Assembly: GCF_937926365.1 (NCBI RefSeq)
Contig: NZ_CALAOH010000104.1
Coordinates: forward strand, 1-6,480
DNA from: an uncultured Azohydromonas sp.
GTDB lineage: Bacteria > Pseudomonadota > Gammaproteobacteria > Burkholderiales > Burkholderiaceae_C
Direction of reading: 5' to 3'
DNA length: 6,480 nucleotides
Below the pieces are notes generated by a model. It saw only the letters and a program-made list of their open reading frames with translations, was not told where the DNA came from and did not search any database. The position numbers and the translations under genes were made by a program. This document shows, piece after piece, positions 1 through 6,064 of the stretch (the first letter of the stretch is position 1; each line of letters begins with the position of its first letter).

Positions 1-188
1 TGCTGGCAAGGAGCAGGGCGGCGAGGGGGGCGGGGCGAAGCATGGGCGGGCGGGGAAGCGGCGGGCGGCGGCAGCGGCGCGCCGGGCACGGCGCCGGGAC
101 GGGGACCGCAGGCGCACAGGGACAGCGCGGCCAGGAAGCCAATCAACGCTCCGAACGCCCTGGCCGCAGCCATGCCCGCCGTCGCCAT
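1..188 (-). CDS. Putative lipoprotein, 3' end cut by window edge
   Basis: A reading frame opens at the ATG at 188 and stays open to the left edge (62 codons). The first residues, MATAGMAAARAFGALIGFLA, are followed by ALSLCACG. This reads as a short N-region, a hydrophobic core and a lipobox-like LCAC, with Cys27 the possible lipidated residue. After it comes a Pro/Ala-rich stretch typical of the linker of an envelope lipoprotein. The ATG lies three bases after the dinG stop (TGA-AGC-ATG), with a GGGGGAAG purine run about ten bases upstream, which suggests translational coupling to dinG. Caution: from about position 44 the third-position GC bias moves to another frame, where an ATG starts MLRPAPLAALLLAS, itself signal-peptide-like. 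The true gene could therefore be that second frame, or both could exist in overlap. Function is unknown; export to the envelope is inferred only from the N-terminus. Confidence 0.42.
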   Translation of the reverse strand, partial: MATAGMAAARAFGALIGFLAALSLCACGPRPGAVPGAPLPPPAASPPAHASPRPPRRPAPCQ

Positions 189-191
189 GCT

Positions 192-2330
192 TCAGCTTCC
201 CCCGTCCTCCAGCCCCGTTTCCTTCCCGCCCCTTCTCAGCCGCTTGGAGAACGGCGGCAGCCCCGCCAGGAGCTGGCGGCCGAAGGGCGTGGTGGCCAGG
301 CGCGGGTCGTAGCACACCAGCGTGGCGCGGTCCTGCTCGCTGCGGATGCCGCGCCCGGCCCACTGGTTCAGCCGCACGCCCGTGGCGGGCACGGTCAGCT
401 CCACGAAGCTGTTGCGGCCCTTGGCCTCCAGCCACTCGCTGCGCGCCTCCGACACCGGATCGCTCGGGTTGGCAAAGGGCACCTTGGGCATCAGCACCCA
501 CTCGCACTGCGTGCCGGGCAGGTCCAGCCCCTCGCCGAAGCTCTGCAGCCCCACCAGCACCGAGCGCTGGCCGCGGGCCACGGCCTCGCGGTGCCGGCGC
601 AGCAGCTGCTCGCGCGAGGCGCTGCCCTGCACCAGCAGGTCGTTGCGGATCTCCGGCGGCATCGCGTCCACCAGCGCGCGCAGCTGCACCCACGAGGAGC
701 ACAGCAGCAGCGCGCCGTGCTGCACCTCGCGCAGGTCCTGCGCGATGAGCGTGCCGCACTCGCGGTTGTGCGCGGCCGGGTCCTTGGGGCTGGACTGCGT
801 GGCCACCACGATGAAGCGGCCCTGCCGCGCGTAGTCGAAGGGGCTCTGCACCTCCAGCGTGCGCGCGCCCTCCACCTGCTCCAGGCCCGCGTCGCGCAGG
901 AAGAAGTCGAACTTCCCGAGCGCGCGCAGCGTGGCCGAGGTCACCACCGCGCCGCGCAGCCGGCTCCAGAGGTTGCGCTGCAGCAAGCCGCCGGCGAACA
1001 GCGGGCAGGCCTTGGCGTCGAGCTGCACCACGCCGGCCTCGGTGCGGAAATCGAACCACTTGGCCGGCGGCATCGGGCCCTCGTCGAGCATCAACTCGGC
1101 CGTCTCCACCAGCTCGGTGAGACGGCGCGCCTGCGGGCCGATGGCCAGCAGGTGCGCATTGACCTGCGCGGCGCTGTCCGAGTCCTCGCTGCGCTTGCGC
1201 CGCATCCAGGTGGAGAGGTCGGCCAGCTTGCTTTCGGCCACGGAGGCGACCTGGTGCAACTCCTCCCAGAAGCCGCGCAGCTCGTCGGAAAGTTTCCCCT
1301 GCGCCAGCCGCACGCGCAGCGGCTCGGTGCTGCCGCTGGCGGCATGCGTCTGCAGCCGCGCCGTATGGGCATCCATCAGTGCGCGCGCGAGCTGCGCCAG
1401 CTTCTCGCGCAGCACACCCAGGCCATCGGGCAGCGCCTCGGCCGGGTACTCCAGCTCCAAAGCGGCGACGCTGAGCGCGCGCTCCAGCCGCGTGGCCCAG
1501 GCGGTGCTGGTGAGCGTGGTCTCGCTGGCGCCATGCGACAGCGCGATGGCGGGCAGGTGGTGGCCCTCGTCGAAGACGTAGATGGCGCGCTCGCCCGAGG
1601 GCAGCGCCGACTTGTCGCTGCGCAGCGAGGCCAGCACCAGGTCGTGGTTGGCCACCAGCACGTCGGCGGCGGCGGCCACGCGCTTGGCGTTGTAGTAGAG
1701 GCAGTCCTGGTACTGCTCGCAGGCCGGGCCGGTGCAGGCGTGGCGGTCGGCGGCGATACGGCTCCAGCCCGCCAGCGCCTCGCCGTCCAGGCTGTCGCGC
1801 TCGCCGTCCCAGGCGCCGGACTGGAGTTTCCTTTGCAGCTTCTGGAACAGCGCCGCGTCGGCCTCGGCGACGCCCTGCTGCGCCGGCTCGGACAGGTCGA
1901 AGGACTCCTGGGCCTGGCCCGATGCCTGGGCGTCGAGCTTCAGCAGGCAGACGTAGCGGCCACGGCCCTTGAGCATCGCGTAGCTGAAAGGCTCGGTGGA
2001 AGCCTTGGCCAGCTCCGGCAGGTCCTTGTGCATGAGCTGTTCCTGCAGCGCGATGGTCGCGGTGGAGATCAGCAGTTTTACTTTGCGCAGCCTTGCCAGG
2101 TGCAACCCGGCGAGCAGGTACGCACGGGTCTTGCCCACGCCGGTGCCGGCCTCGATGACGGCCACCCGGGGCTGCGGCGGATTGGCGGGGTCGAAGTCGG
2201 CCTCGGCCAGGGTGTCGGCGACGGCATGCAGCATCTGCAGCTGCCCCTCGCGCGGCTGGAAGCCTTCGAGCCGCTCGGCCAGGCCGAAATACTGCGCATC
2301 CAGCGCGTCGTGCAGCGGCTGCTTGTCCAT
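192..2330 (-). CDS. dinG: DinG-type ATP-dependent DNA helicase (Fe-S, XPD-like)
   Basis: Encodes 712 residues, close to the 716 of E. coli DinG. Members of this superfamily 2 group are 5'-3' DNA helicases that unwind D-loops, R-loops and similar repair or replication-conflict structures in the cytoplasm. Visible motifs in order: Walker A GTGVGKT (62-68); four candidate iron-sulfur cysteines C128, C199, C204 and C210, with spacing nearly the same as in E. coli DinG; ANHD (227-230); the DEAH-like box DEGH (254-257); VTSATL (463-468); SFGEGLDLPG (597-606); and the arginine-finger motif QWAGRGIR (656-663). No exonuclease domain is fused at the N-terminus, unlike Gram-positive DinG. The frame is open 69 codons further upstream, to 2537, but I chose the ATG at 2330 because it gives the family length and the upstream part is low-complexity and overlaps yihY. 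The start has no clear Shine-Dalgarno sequence. yihY diverges from it, and no SOS (LexA) box of the CTGT-N8-ACAG type is visible in the space between. Confidence 0.95.
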   Translation of the reverse strand: MDKQPLHDALDAQYFGLAERLEGFQPREGQLQMLHAVADTLAEADFDPANPPQPRVAVIEAGTGVGKTRAYLLAGLHLARLRKVKLLISTATIALQEQLMHKDLPELAKASTEPFSYAMLKGRGRYVCLLKLDAQASGQAQESFDLSEPAQQGVAEADAALFQKLQRKLQSGAWDGERDSLDGEALAGWSRIAADRHACTGPACEQYQDCLYYNAKRVAAAADVLVANHDLVLASLRSDKSALPSGERAIYVFDEGHHLPAIALSHGASETTLTSTAWATRLERALSVAALELEYPAEALPDGLGVLREKLAQLARALMDAHTARLQTHAASGSTEPLRVRLAQGKLSDELRGFWEELHQVASVAESKLADLSTWMRRKRSEDSDSAAQVNAHLLAIGPQARRLTELVETAELMLDEGPMPPAKWFDFRTEAGVVQLDAKACPLFAGGLLQRNLWSRLRGAVVTSATLRALGKFDFFLRDAGLEQVEGARTLEVQSPFDYARQGRFIVVATQSSPKDPAAHNRECGTLIAQDLREVQHGALLLCSSWVQLRALVDAMPPEIRNDLLVQGSASREQLLRRHREAVARGQRSVLVGLQSFGEGLDLPGTQCEWVLMPKVPFANPSDPVSEARSEWLEAKGRNSFVELTVPATGVRLNQWAGRGIRSEQDRATLVCYDPRLATTPFGRQLLAGLPPFSKRLRRGGKETGLEDGGS

Positions 2331-2502
2331 GGGTCGGAGATTGAGAGTGGCCCCTGAAGCTAGGCGCGAACGCGCGTGGGGCTTGGATAAATAGACAGTG
2401 ATGGACAGTGTACCGGCGGGTCCGGACCGAGGAGCTGGGGCCTGGGAACGTCCATTGCACTGCAGCAAGCGCATACGACCTTTGGATGAAAGCGAGGCTC
2501 CC
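2331..2502. promoter_or_regulatory. Divergent control region between dinG and yihY-type gene
   Basis: This 172-base gap must hold promoters for both flanking genes. It contains the most AT-rich patch nearby (GGATAAATAG, 2385-2394), which on the minus strand reads CTATTTATCC, a loose -10 candidate for dinG. No good -35 partner was seen on either strand. Next to it is a direct repeat, GACAGTG at 2394-2400 and 2404-2410, ten bases apart and so on the same face of the helix. A perfect 10-base palindrome, GGTCCGGACC, lies at 2419-2428. These could be operator half-sites, but no regulator can be named. Confidence 0.35.
2494..2497 (+). promoter_or_regulatory. Shine-Dalgarno deciding the yihY start
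   Basis: GAGG lies five bases before the ATG at 2503. The other in-frame starts (GTG 2398, ATG 2401, ATG 2524) have no comparable site, so this one fixes the start at 2503. Confidence 0.6.
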
Positions 2503-3450
2503 ATGCTCGGCGGCGTGTCCTTGATGCAGTTCCTCAAGGAGCTCTACCAGGAGATCAGCGATGACGACATCTTCAACGGTGCCGCGGCGCTGGGCTTCTA
2601 CCTGACGCTGGCCATCTTCCCGGCCATGATCTTCGTGATGGCCGTCATCCCGTTCCTGCCCATCCCCAACGTGGACCAGGCCATCATGGACCTGCTGCGC
2701 CAGGCCATGCCGGCCAACGCCGCGCAGATGTTCTCGGACGTGGTGCAGCAGGTCACCGGCGAGCAGCGGGGCGGACTGCTGTCCTTCGGCTTCCTCGCCA
2801 CGTTGTGGGCCACCTCCACCGGCATGTACGCGGTGATGCAGGCCCTCAACGTCACCTACGACGTCAAGGAAGGGCGCGGCTTCATCAAGGCGCGCGCCAC
2901 CGCCATCGGGCTGAGCGTGCTGTTCGTGGTGCTGATGGTGGGCGGCTTCTCGCTGATCGTGCTGGGCGGCGTGATCCAGGAGTGGCTGGGCCAGTACTTC
3001 AGCCTCGGCCCGGCCGTGCTGTGGTTCTTCGCCGCGCTGCGCTGGGTGATCATCGTGCTGGGACTGACCCTGGCCTTCGCCCTCATCTACTACCTCGCGC
3101 CGGACGTGAAGCAGGACTTTCGCTTCATCACGCCAGGCAGCCTCCTGGGCGTGCTCACGCTGATCGTGGCCTCGCTGGGCTTCGCCATCTACGCCACCAA
3201 CTTCGGCAACTACGACGCCACTTACGGCAGCATCGGCGCGGTGATCGTGCTCATGCTGTGGCTCTACATCGTGGGGCTGGTGATCTTGCTGGGCTCGGAG
3301 ATCAACGCCCTCATCGAGCACCACGCCGCCAGCGGCAAGCAAAAGGGAGAAAAGGTCGAAGGCCAGGCCGCGCGCGACCCCGCCACCCGGCGCCGCGTGC
3401 AAGCCGTGGCGCCCGAGCACGGCGGGCTGGAGCACAAGCGCGGAGCCTGA
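2503..3450 (+). CDS. yihY: YihY/BrkB-family inner membrane protein
   Basis: Encodes 315 residues with about six hydrophobic segments (roughly 27-50, 92-110, 132-158, 168-199, 212-235 and 242-266), the layout of the YihY/virulence factor BrkB family (UPF0761). Family hallmarks are visible: GAAALGFYLTLAIFPA near the N-terminus (26-41), and the C-terminal block with NFGNYDATYGSIGAV (233-247) followed by LGSEINA (263-269). It would sit in the cytoplasmic membrane. The molecular role of the family is not settled; the old label ribonuclease BN belongs to a different gene. The last 45 residues or so are hydrophilic and charged (KQKGEKVEGQ and an Arg-rich end), longer than the compact family core, and probably a disordered cytoplasmic tail. 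The start at 2503 is supported by GAGG five bases upstream; a longer frame from 2398 is open but lacks family sequence. It is transcribed away from dinG and towards the convergent membrane-protein gene. Confidence 0.9.
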   Translation: MLGGVSLMQFLKELYQEISDDDIFNGAAALGFYLTLAIFPAMIFVMAVIPFLPIPNVDQAIMDLLRQAMPANAAQMFSDVVQQVTGEQRGGLLSFGFLATLWATSTGMYAVMQALNVTYDVKEGRGFIKARATAIGLSVLFVVLMVGGFSLIVLGGVIQEWLGQYFSLGPAVLWFFAALRWVIIVLGLTLAFALIYYLAPDVKQDFRFITPGSLLGVLTLIVASLGFAIYATNFGNYDATYGSIGAVIVLMLWLYIVGLVILLGSEINALIEHHAASGKQKGEKVEGQAARDPATRRRVQAVAPEHGGLEHKRGA

Positions 3451-3474
3451 TTCCACAGCGCAGGGGAAAGCTTT

Positions 3475-3576
3475 CCGTTCGCCCCGAGCCTGTCGAAGGG
3501 CAGGCGCTGGCACGCCGGCATGGCAGGGGCTTCGACAAGGCTCTCCTGAGCTTGTCGAAGGGCTCGGCCCGAACAG
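3475..3576. repeat. Composite REP-like palindromic repeat
   Basis: Three copies of a CTTCGACA(A/G)G-type core lie here in alternating orientation: CCTGTCGAAG at 3489-3498, CTTCGACAAGG at 3530-3540 and CTTGTCGAAG at 3551-3560. The last two form a strong hairpin: arm 3530-3543, TCCT loop 3544-3547, arm 3548-3560, 13 base pairs with one bulged G. An outer inverted repeat, GTTCGCCCCGAGCC (3477-3490) against GGCTCGGCCCGAAC (3561-3574), matches at 12 of 14 positions, so the whole block is a nested palindrome. A perfect 12-base palindrome, GGAAAGCTTTCC (3465-3476), abuts its left end. It fills most of the gap between two convergent genes. There is no T-run after the hairpin, so it is not a textbook intrinsic terminator, though it may still stop or stabilise transcripts from either side. 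Confidence 0.8.
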
Positions 3577-3621
3577 GACTCCTTGGGTACTTGCCTGAAG
3601 CAGCTCCAGCCAGCTGCCTCC

Positions 3622-4218
3622 TCAACGCCCCCCGCGCGCCACCTCGCGCAGCCGCAGGCGCTGGGCGTGGCGTACCGCCGCGGCGTGGCGGCAACGCAGC
3701 GTCTCCTCGGCGAAGGGCAGCGCCGCCAGCAGTACGCCGCCCGCCGCCACGCCCCAGAGATAGGCCATGGGCAAAGGATGCTGCTTGGGCCGCAGGCTCC
3801 AGTCCGGTACGCCATCGCCCAGCAGCGCCAGCGTCTGGCCGTGATGGATGAGCGCGAGCGAAACCAGCCCGGCCCAGGGCAGCGACAGCTGCAGCGCGTG
3901 TACCCACTGCTCCACCGGCGGGATGCGCCGCCGCGACGCGGCGTAGCTCAAGTCCCACCAGGTCGTCAGCTCGTGCGCCAGGCACAGCACGAACAGCAGT
4001 ACCAGCACGGCGGCCGTGACCTCCAGCAGCAGCGCCGCCGCCAGCGCCGGGCCCATCTCCAGCAGCATCAGCCAGTGCAGCAGCGACTCGCGCGTGCCCG
4101 CGTCGTGCTCGATGCGGTACGCGCGGTGGCACAGCCAATCCCCAAACCCGGCCAGCAGCCACAGCGGCAGCAAGCCCCAGAGCAGCACCTGCTGCAGCAG
4201 TACGGCAGTCATATCCAT
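3622..4218 (-). CDS. Unassigned polytopic membrane protein rich in His and acidic residues
   Basis: Encodes 198 residues; I do not recognise a named family. Hydrophobic stretches lie at about 7-26, 49-80 (long enough for two passes), 111-128 and 150-170, so four or five membrane segments are likely. The pattern of polar residues beside or inside these segments is distinctive: GDWLCHR (26-32), ESLLHW (44-49), E54 and E66, then AHELTTWWD (81-89), and after it RRRIPPVEQWVH (97-107). Repeated His/Glu/Asp at membrane borders could bind a metal, but it does not match the HX3H/HX2HH boxes of classical fatty-acid desaturases or hydroxylases. The C-terminus is short and Arg-rich. The start is taken at ATG 4218; ATG 4212 is equally possible, and neither has a clear Shine-Dalgarno sequence. 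The frame is open upstream to 5049, but that part is antisense to the methyltransferase. It converges with yihY across the palindromic repeat and diverges from the methyltransferase gene. Confidence 0.75.
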   Translation of the reverse strand: MDMTAVLLQQVLLWGLLPLWLLAGFGDWLCHRAYRIEHDAGTRESLLHWLMLLEMGPALAAALLLEVTAAVLVLLFVLCLAHELTTWWDLSYAASRRRIPPVEQWVHALQLSLPWAGLVSLALIHHGQTLALLGDGVPDWSLRPKQHPLPMAYLWGVAAGGVLLAALPFAEETLRCRHAAAVRHAQRLRLREVARGGR

Positions 4219-4359
4219 GCCGCGGGCGCGGCAATGCCCGTGCCTCGGCCAGCCCGGGGCTTTCACGTGGCCCCGCGCCCCGTGGTGTCCAGGCCCACCC
4301 ACTAGGAACGGAGCTTGCCGCCAGCCCGGTCTGCCGCTTCCGGCACCTCGCCGCCACGC
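4219..4359. promoter_or_regulatory. Divergent intergenic region, no clear promoter
   Basis: This gap separates the minus-strand membrane protein gene from the methyltransferase gene and should hold both promoters. It is uniformly GC-rich, and I see no convincing -35/-10 pair. Features noted: CACGTG at 4264-4269 within GGGGC-(9)-GCCCC (4256-4274), and AGGA at 4304-4307, seven bases before a TTG codon at 4315 that is in frame with the methyltransferase. Confidence 0.3.
4304..4307 (+). promoter_or_regulatory. Possible Shine-Dalgarno for an alternative TTG start of the methyltransferase
   Basis: AGGA is seven bases before TTG 4315, in frame with the methyltransferase. It competes with the ATG at 4360, which has no purine-rich site in front. 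If used, the protein gains 15 residues. Confidence 0.35.
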
Positions 4360-4920
4360 ATGCCCCCCGCCGCCACCCGTACTGAGGTCCGACGCCTGCA
4401 ACTGGGCTGCGGCCCACATCCCGCACCCGGCTGGATCAACGCCGACCGGACTGCCGCGCCGGGCGTGGACCTGGTGGGCGACATCCGCCAGGGCTTGGCG
4501 CTGCCGAGCGCCAGCATCGACCACGCGGTGGCGATCCACTTCCTGCAGGATCTGTGCTGGCCCGATATCTCCGGCGCGCTGCGCGAGATCCGCCGCGTGC
4601 TGCGCCCCGGCGGCGTGCTGCGGCTGGGGTTGCCCGACATGGAGCGCGCCATCGCCGCCTGGCAGCGCGGCGACGCGAGCTACTTTTACGTGCCCGATGA
4701 GCACGCGCGCTCGGTGGGCGCCAAGCTGGTGACGCAGCTGATCTGGTACGGCTCCGTGCACACGCCCTTCAATTTCGAGTTCGCGCAGGAGCTGCTGCAG
4801 GACGCCGGCTTCCACGACGTCCGCCGCTGCGCCTTCCGCGAAAGCGCCAGCGGCATCGAGGGCATCACGGCGCTGGACAACCGTGAGCGCGAGAGCTTCT
4901 TCGTGGAGGCGCGGGCCTGA
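4360..4920 (+). CDS. SAM-dependent methyltransferase, class I, COG4627-like
   Basis: Encodes 186 residues from ATG 4360, or 201 from TTG 4315. Members use S-adenosylmethionine to methylate a substrate that cannot be named here. The class I core is visible: motif I LQLGCGP (13-19) followed by GWINAD (24-29), an acidic residue after strand 2 (VDLVGD, 36-41), strand 4 around HAVAIHFLQDL (55-65), then LRPGGVLRLGLPD (81-93). The C-terminal part has HTPFNFEF (124-131) and DAGF (138-141), as in small predicted methyltransferases next to glycan or cell-surface genes. The domain starts almost at the N-terminus and the protein is short, so it is probably a stand-alone catalytic domain. Start choice is uncertain: ATG 4360 has no Shine-Dalgarno sequence, while TTG 4315 has AGGA seven bases upstream; the added 15 residues are low-complexity. 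ldh follows 76 bases downstream on the same strand. Confidence 0.85.
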   Translation: MPPAATRTEVRRLQLGCGPHPAPGWINADRTAAPGVDLVGDIRQGLALPSASIDHAVAIHFLQDLCWPDISGALREIRRVLRPGGVLRLGLPDMERAIAAWQRGDASYFYVPDEHARSVGAKLVTQLIWYGSVHTPFNFEFAQELLQDAGFHDVRRCAFRESASGIEGITALDNRERESFFVEARA

Positions 4921-4986
4921 AGCCGGCCGGCGCTGGCCAGGGAACGGGGCCGGGCTCGTCGGCGACCAAGGCAGGACTTTCCCCAC

Positions 4987-4992
4987 AGGAGG
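4987..4992 (+). promoter_or_regulatory. Consensus Shine-Dalgarno of ldh
   Basis: A full AGGAGG lies four bases before the ATG at 4997. It is the strongest ribosome site in the window and fixes the ldh start, against the open frame reaching back to 4883. Confidence 0.8.
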
Positions 4993-4996
4993 CGCC

Positions 4997-5941
4997 ATGA
5001 GCCAGGAGACCAGGATCGCCATCGTCGGTGCGGGACGTGTGGGCAGCACCTTCGCCTACACGTTGGCCGCGTCGGGGCTGGTGCACGACATCGTGATCAT
5101 CGACGCCGACACCGGCCGCGCCGAGGGCGAAGCGATGGACATCGCGCACGCGGTGCCGTTCCACCGCCCGGTGTCGGTGCGCGCGGGCACGCTGGCCGAC
5201 GCGGCCGGCGCCATGGTCACCGTCATTACCGCCGGGGCGGCGCAGCGTCCGGGCGAAACCCGCCCCGCCCTGCTGCAACGCAACGTGGAGGTCCTGCGCG
5301 GCATCCTCGCCGGCGTGGCGCAGGCCAACCCGGACGGGTTGTTGCTGGTGGCAACCAACCCCGTAGATGCGCTGACCTACGCGGCGCTGCGCCTCTCGGG
5401 CCTGCCCAGCGGCCGCGTGCTGGGCTCGGGCACGGTGCTCGACTCGGCCCGGCTGCGCGCGGAGCTGGCCGGGCGCTACGACGTGGACCCGCGCAACGTG
5501 CACGCCTACGTGCTGGGCGAGCATGGCGACAGCGAGCTGGTGGCCTGGTCCACCACGCGCATCGCCAACATGCCGCTGCAGGACTACTGCGCGCTCACGG
5601 GCGCGTCCTGCGGTGCTCGGGACCTGGAGACGATCGCCGTGGCGGTGCGCGACGCGGCCTACGAGATCATCCGGCGCAAGGGCGCCACCAACTTCGCCAT
5701 CGCCGCGGCGCTCACGCGCATCGTGGAGGCGATCGTGCGCGACGAGGCCTCGGTGCTGACGGTGTCCACGCTGCTGCAGGGCCAGTACGGCATCGAGGAC
5801 GTGTGCCTGAGCCTGCCGGCGGTGGTGGGGCGCCAGGGCGTGCGCCACCTGCTGCCCATCCCGCTGAGCCCGGACGAGGAGCAGGCGCTGCGGCGTTCGG
5901 CCGAGGTCATCCGTAACGCGCTGGCGACGCTCGACCTGTGA
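4997..5941 (+). CDS. ldh: L-lactate dehydrogenase
   Basis: Encodes 314 residues, the usual length of the NAD-dependent L-lactate/malate dehydrogenase family, cytoplasmic and normally a tetramer. It interconverts pyruvate and L-lactate with NADH/NAD+. The Rossmann motif is GAGRVG (11-16), with D36 at the end of strand 2 favouring NAD over NADP. In the substrate loop AAQRPGETR (81-89), Gln83 stands where lactate dehydrogenases have Gln102 and malate dehydrogenases have Arg, so lactate is the likely substrate. Catalytic residues are present: R89 (Arg109), D149 (Asp168), R152 (Arg171) and H176 in GEHGDSE (His195). NPVDALTY is at 121-128 and KGAT at 228-231. R154 and H169 correspond to Arg173 and His188, which bind the activator fructose-1,6-bisphosphate in Bacillus enzymes, so allosteric activation is possible. 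AGGAGG precedes the start. The gene follows the methyltransferase by 76 bases; a shared transcript is possible but not shown. Confidence 0.95.
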   Translation: MSQETRIAIVGAGRVGSTFAYTLAASGLVHDIVIIDADTGRAEGEAMDIAHAVPFHRPVSVRAGTLADAAGAMVTVITAGAAQRPGETRPALLQRNVEVLRGILAGVAQANPDGLLLVATNPVDALTYAALRLSGLPSGRVLGSGTVLDSARLRAELAGRYDVDPRNVHAYVLGEHGDSELVAWSTTRIANMPLQDYCALTGASCGARDLETIAVAVRDAAYEIIRRKGATNFAIAAALTRIVEAIVRDEASVLTVSTLLQGQYGIEDVCLSLPAVVGRQGVRHLLPIPLSPDEEQALRRSAEVIRNALATLDL

Positions 5942-5993
5942 GAGCGCTGAATAGCTCATACGCACCTCACCAATCCTTCGGAACGCTGAAAGC

Positions 5994-6031
5994 CCGTTCG
6001 TGCTGACCCTTCGATACCTCAGGGCGAACGG
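5994..6031. repeat. REP-like palindrome, second copy of the family
   Basis: CCGTTCG at 5994-6000 pairs with CGAACGG at 6025-6031, and inside that CTGA (6003-6006) pairs with TCAG (6019-6022), giving an eleven-pair stem with a two-base internal mismatch. The inner part carries CCCTTCGATACC, a diverged form of the CTTCGACAGG core seen at 3489-3560, and the outer arm GGGCGAACGG resembles the arm at 3477-3490. It lies between the convergent ldh and the last gene, and it may end transcripts from one or both sides. There is no T-tract. Confidence 0.7.
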
Positions 6032-6064
6032 TAGTCAAGGTTCGGAGAGTTCATTCAGTCCGCT

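Noticed and set aside
42..2357. A 771-codon open frame on the plus strand, opposite dinG
   Set aside because: It is the antisense shadow of dinG in very GC-rich DNA. Its product is a His/Gln/Arg/Ala-rich string with no domain, while the minus strand has every DinG motif.
2331..2502. A LexA (SOS) box for dinG
   Set aside because: Both strands were read for CTGT-N8-ACAG. Two ACAG halves exist in the same orientation, but no CTGT partner lies at the right distance.
2331..2537. A 69-codon N-terminal extension of dinG
   Set aside because: It is open by chance, overlaps the start of yihY, has no helicase-family sequence and would exceed the family length.
2503..3450. Ribonuclease BN as the product of the yihY-type gene
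   Set aside because: This name is a historical mis-annotation of the family; the protein is a polytopic membrane protein without nuclease motifs.
3530..3560. Intrinsic terminator call for the hairpin
   Set aside because: The stem is strong, but no T-run follows on either strand, so it is recorded as a repeat with a possible terminator role only.
4219..5049. Minus-strand extension of the membrane protein gene to 475 codons
   Set aside because: The extra part is antisense to the methyltransferase and the start of ldh, both of which have clear family motifs; its translation is low-complexity.
4997..5941. Malate dehydrogenase as the identity of the dehydrogenase
   Set aside because: The substrate-loop position carries Gln (AAQRPGETR), not the Arg of malate dehydrogenases, and the GEHGDSE and TVLDSAR contexts match L-lactate dehydrogenase.
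4865..5965. A 366-codon minus-strand frame opposite ldh
   Set aside because: It is a GC-rich shadow with a His/Arg/Gln-rich product and no recognisable domain.
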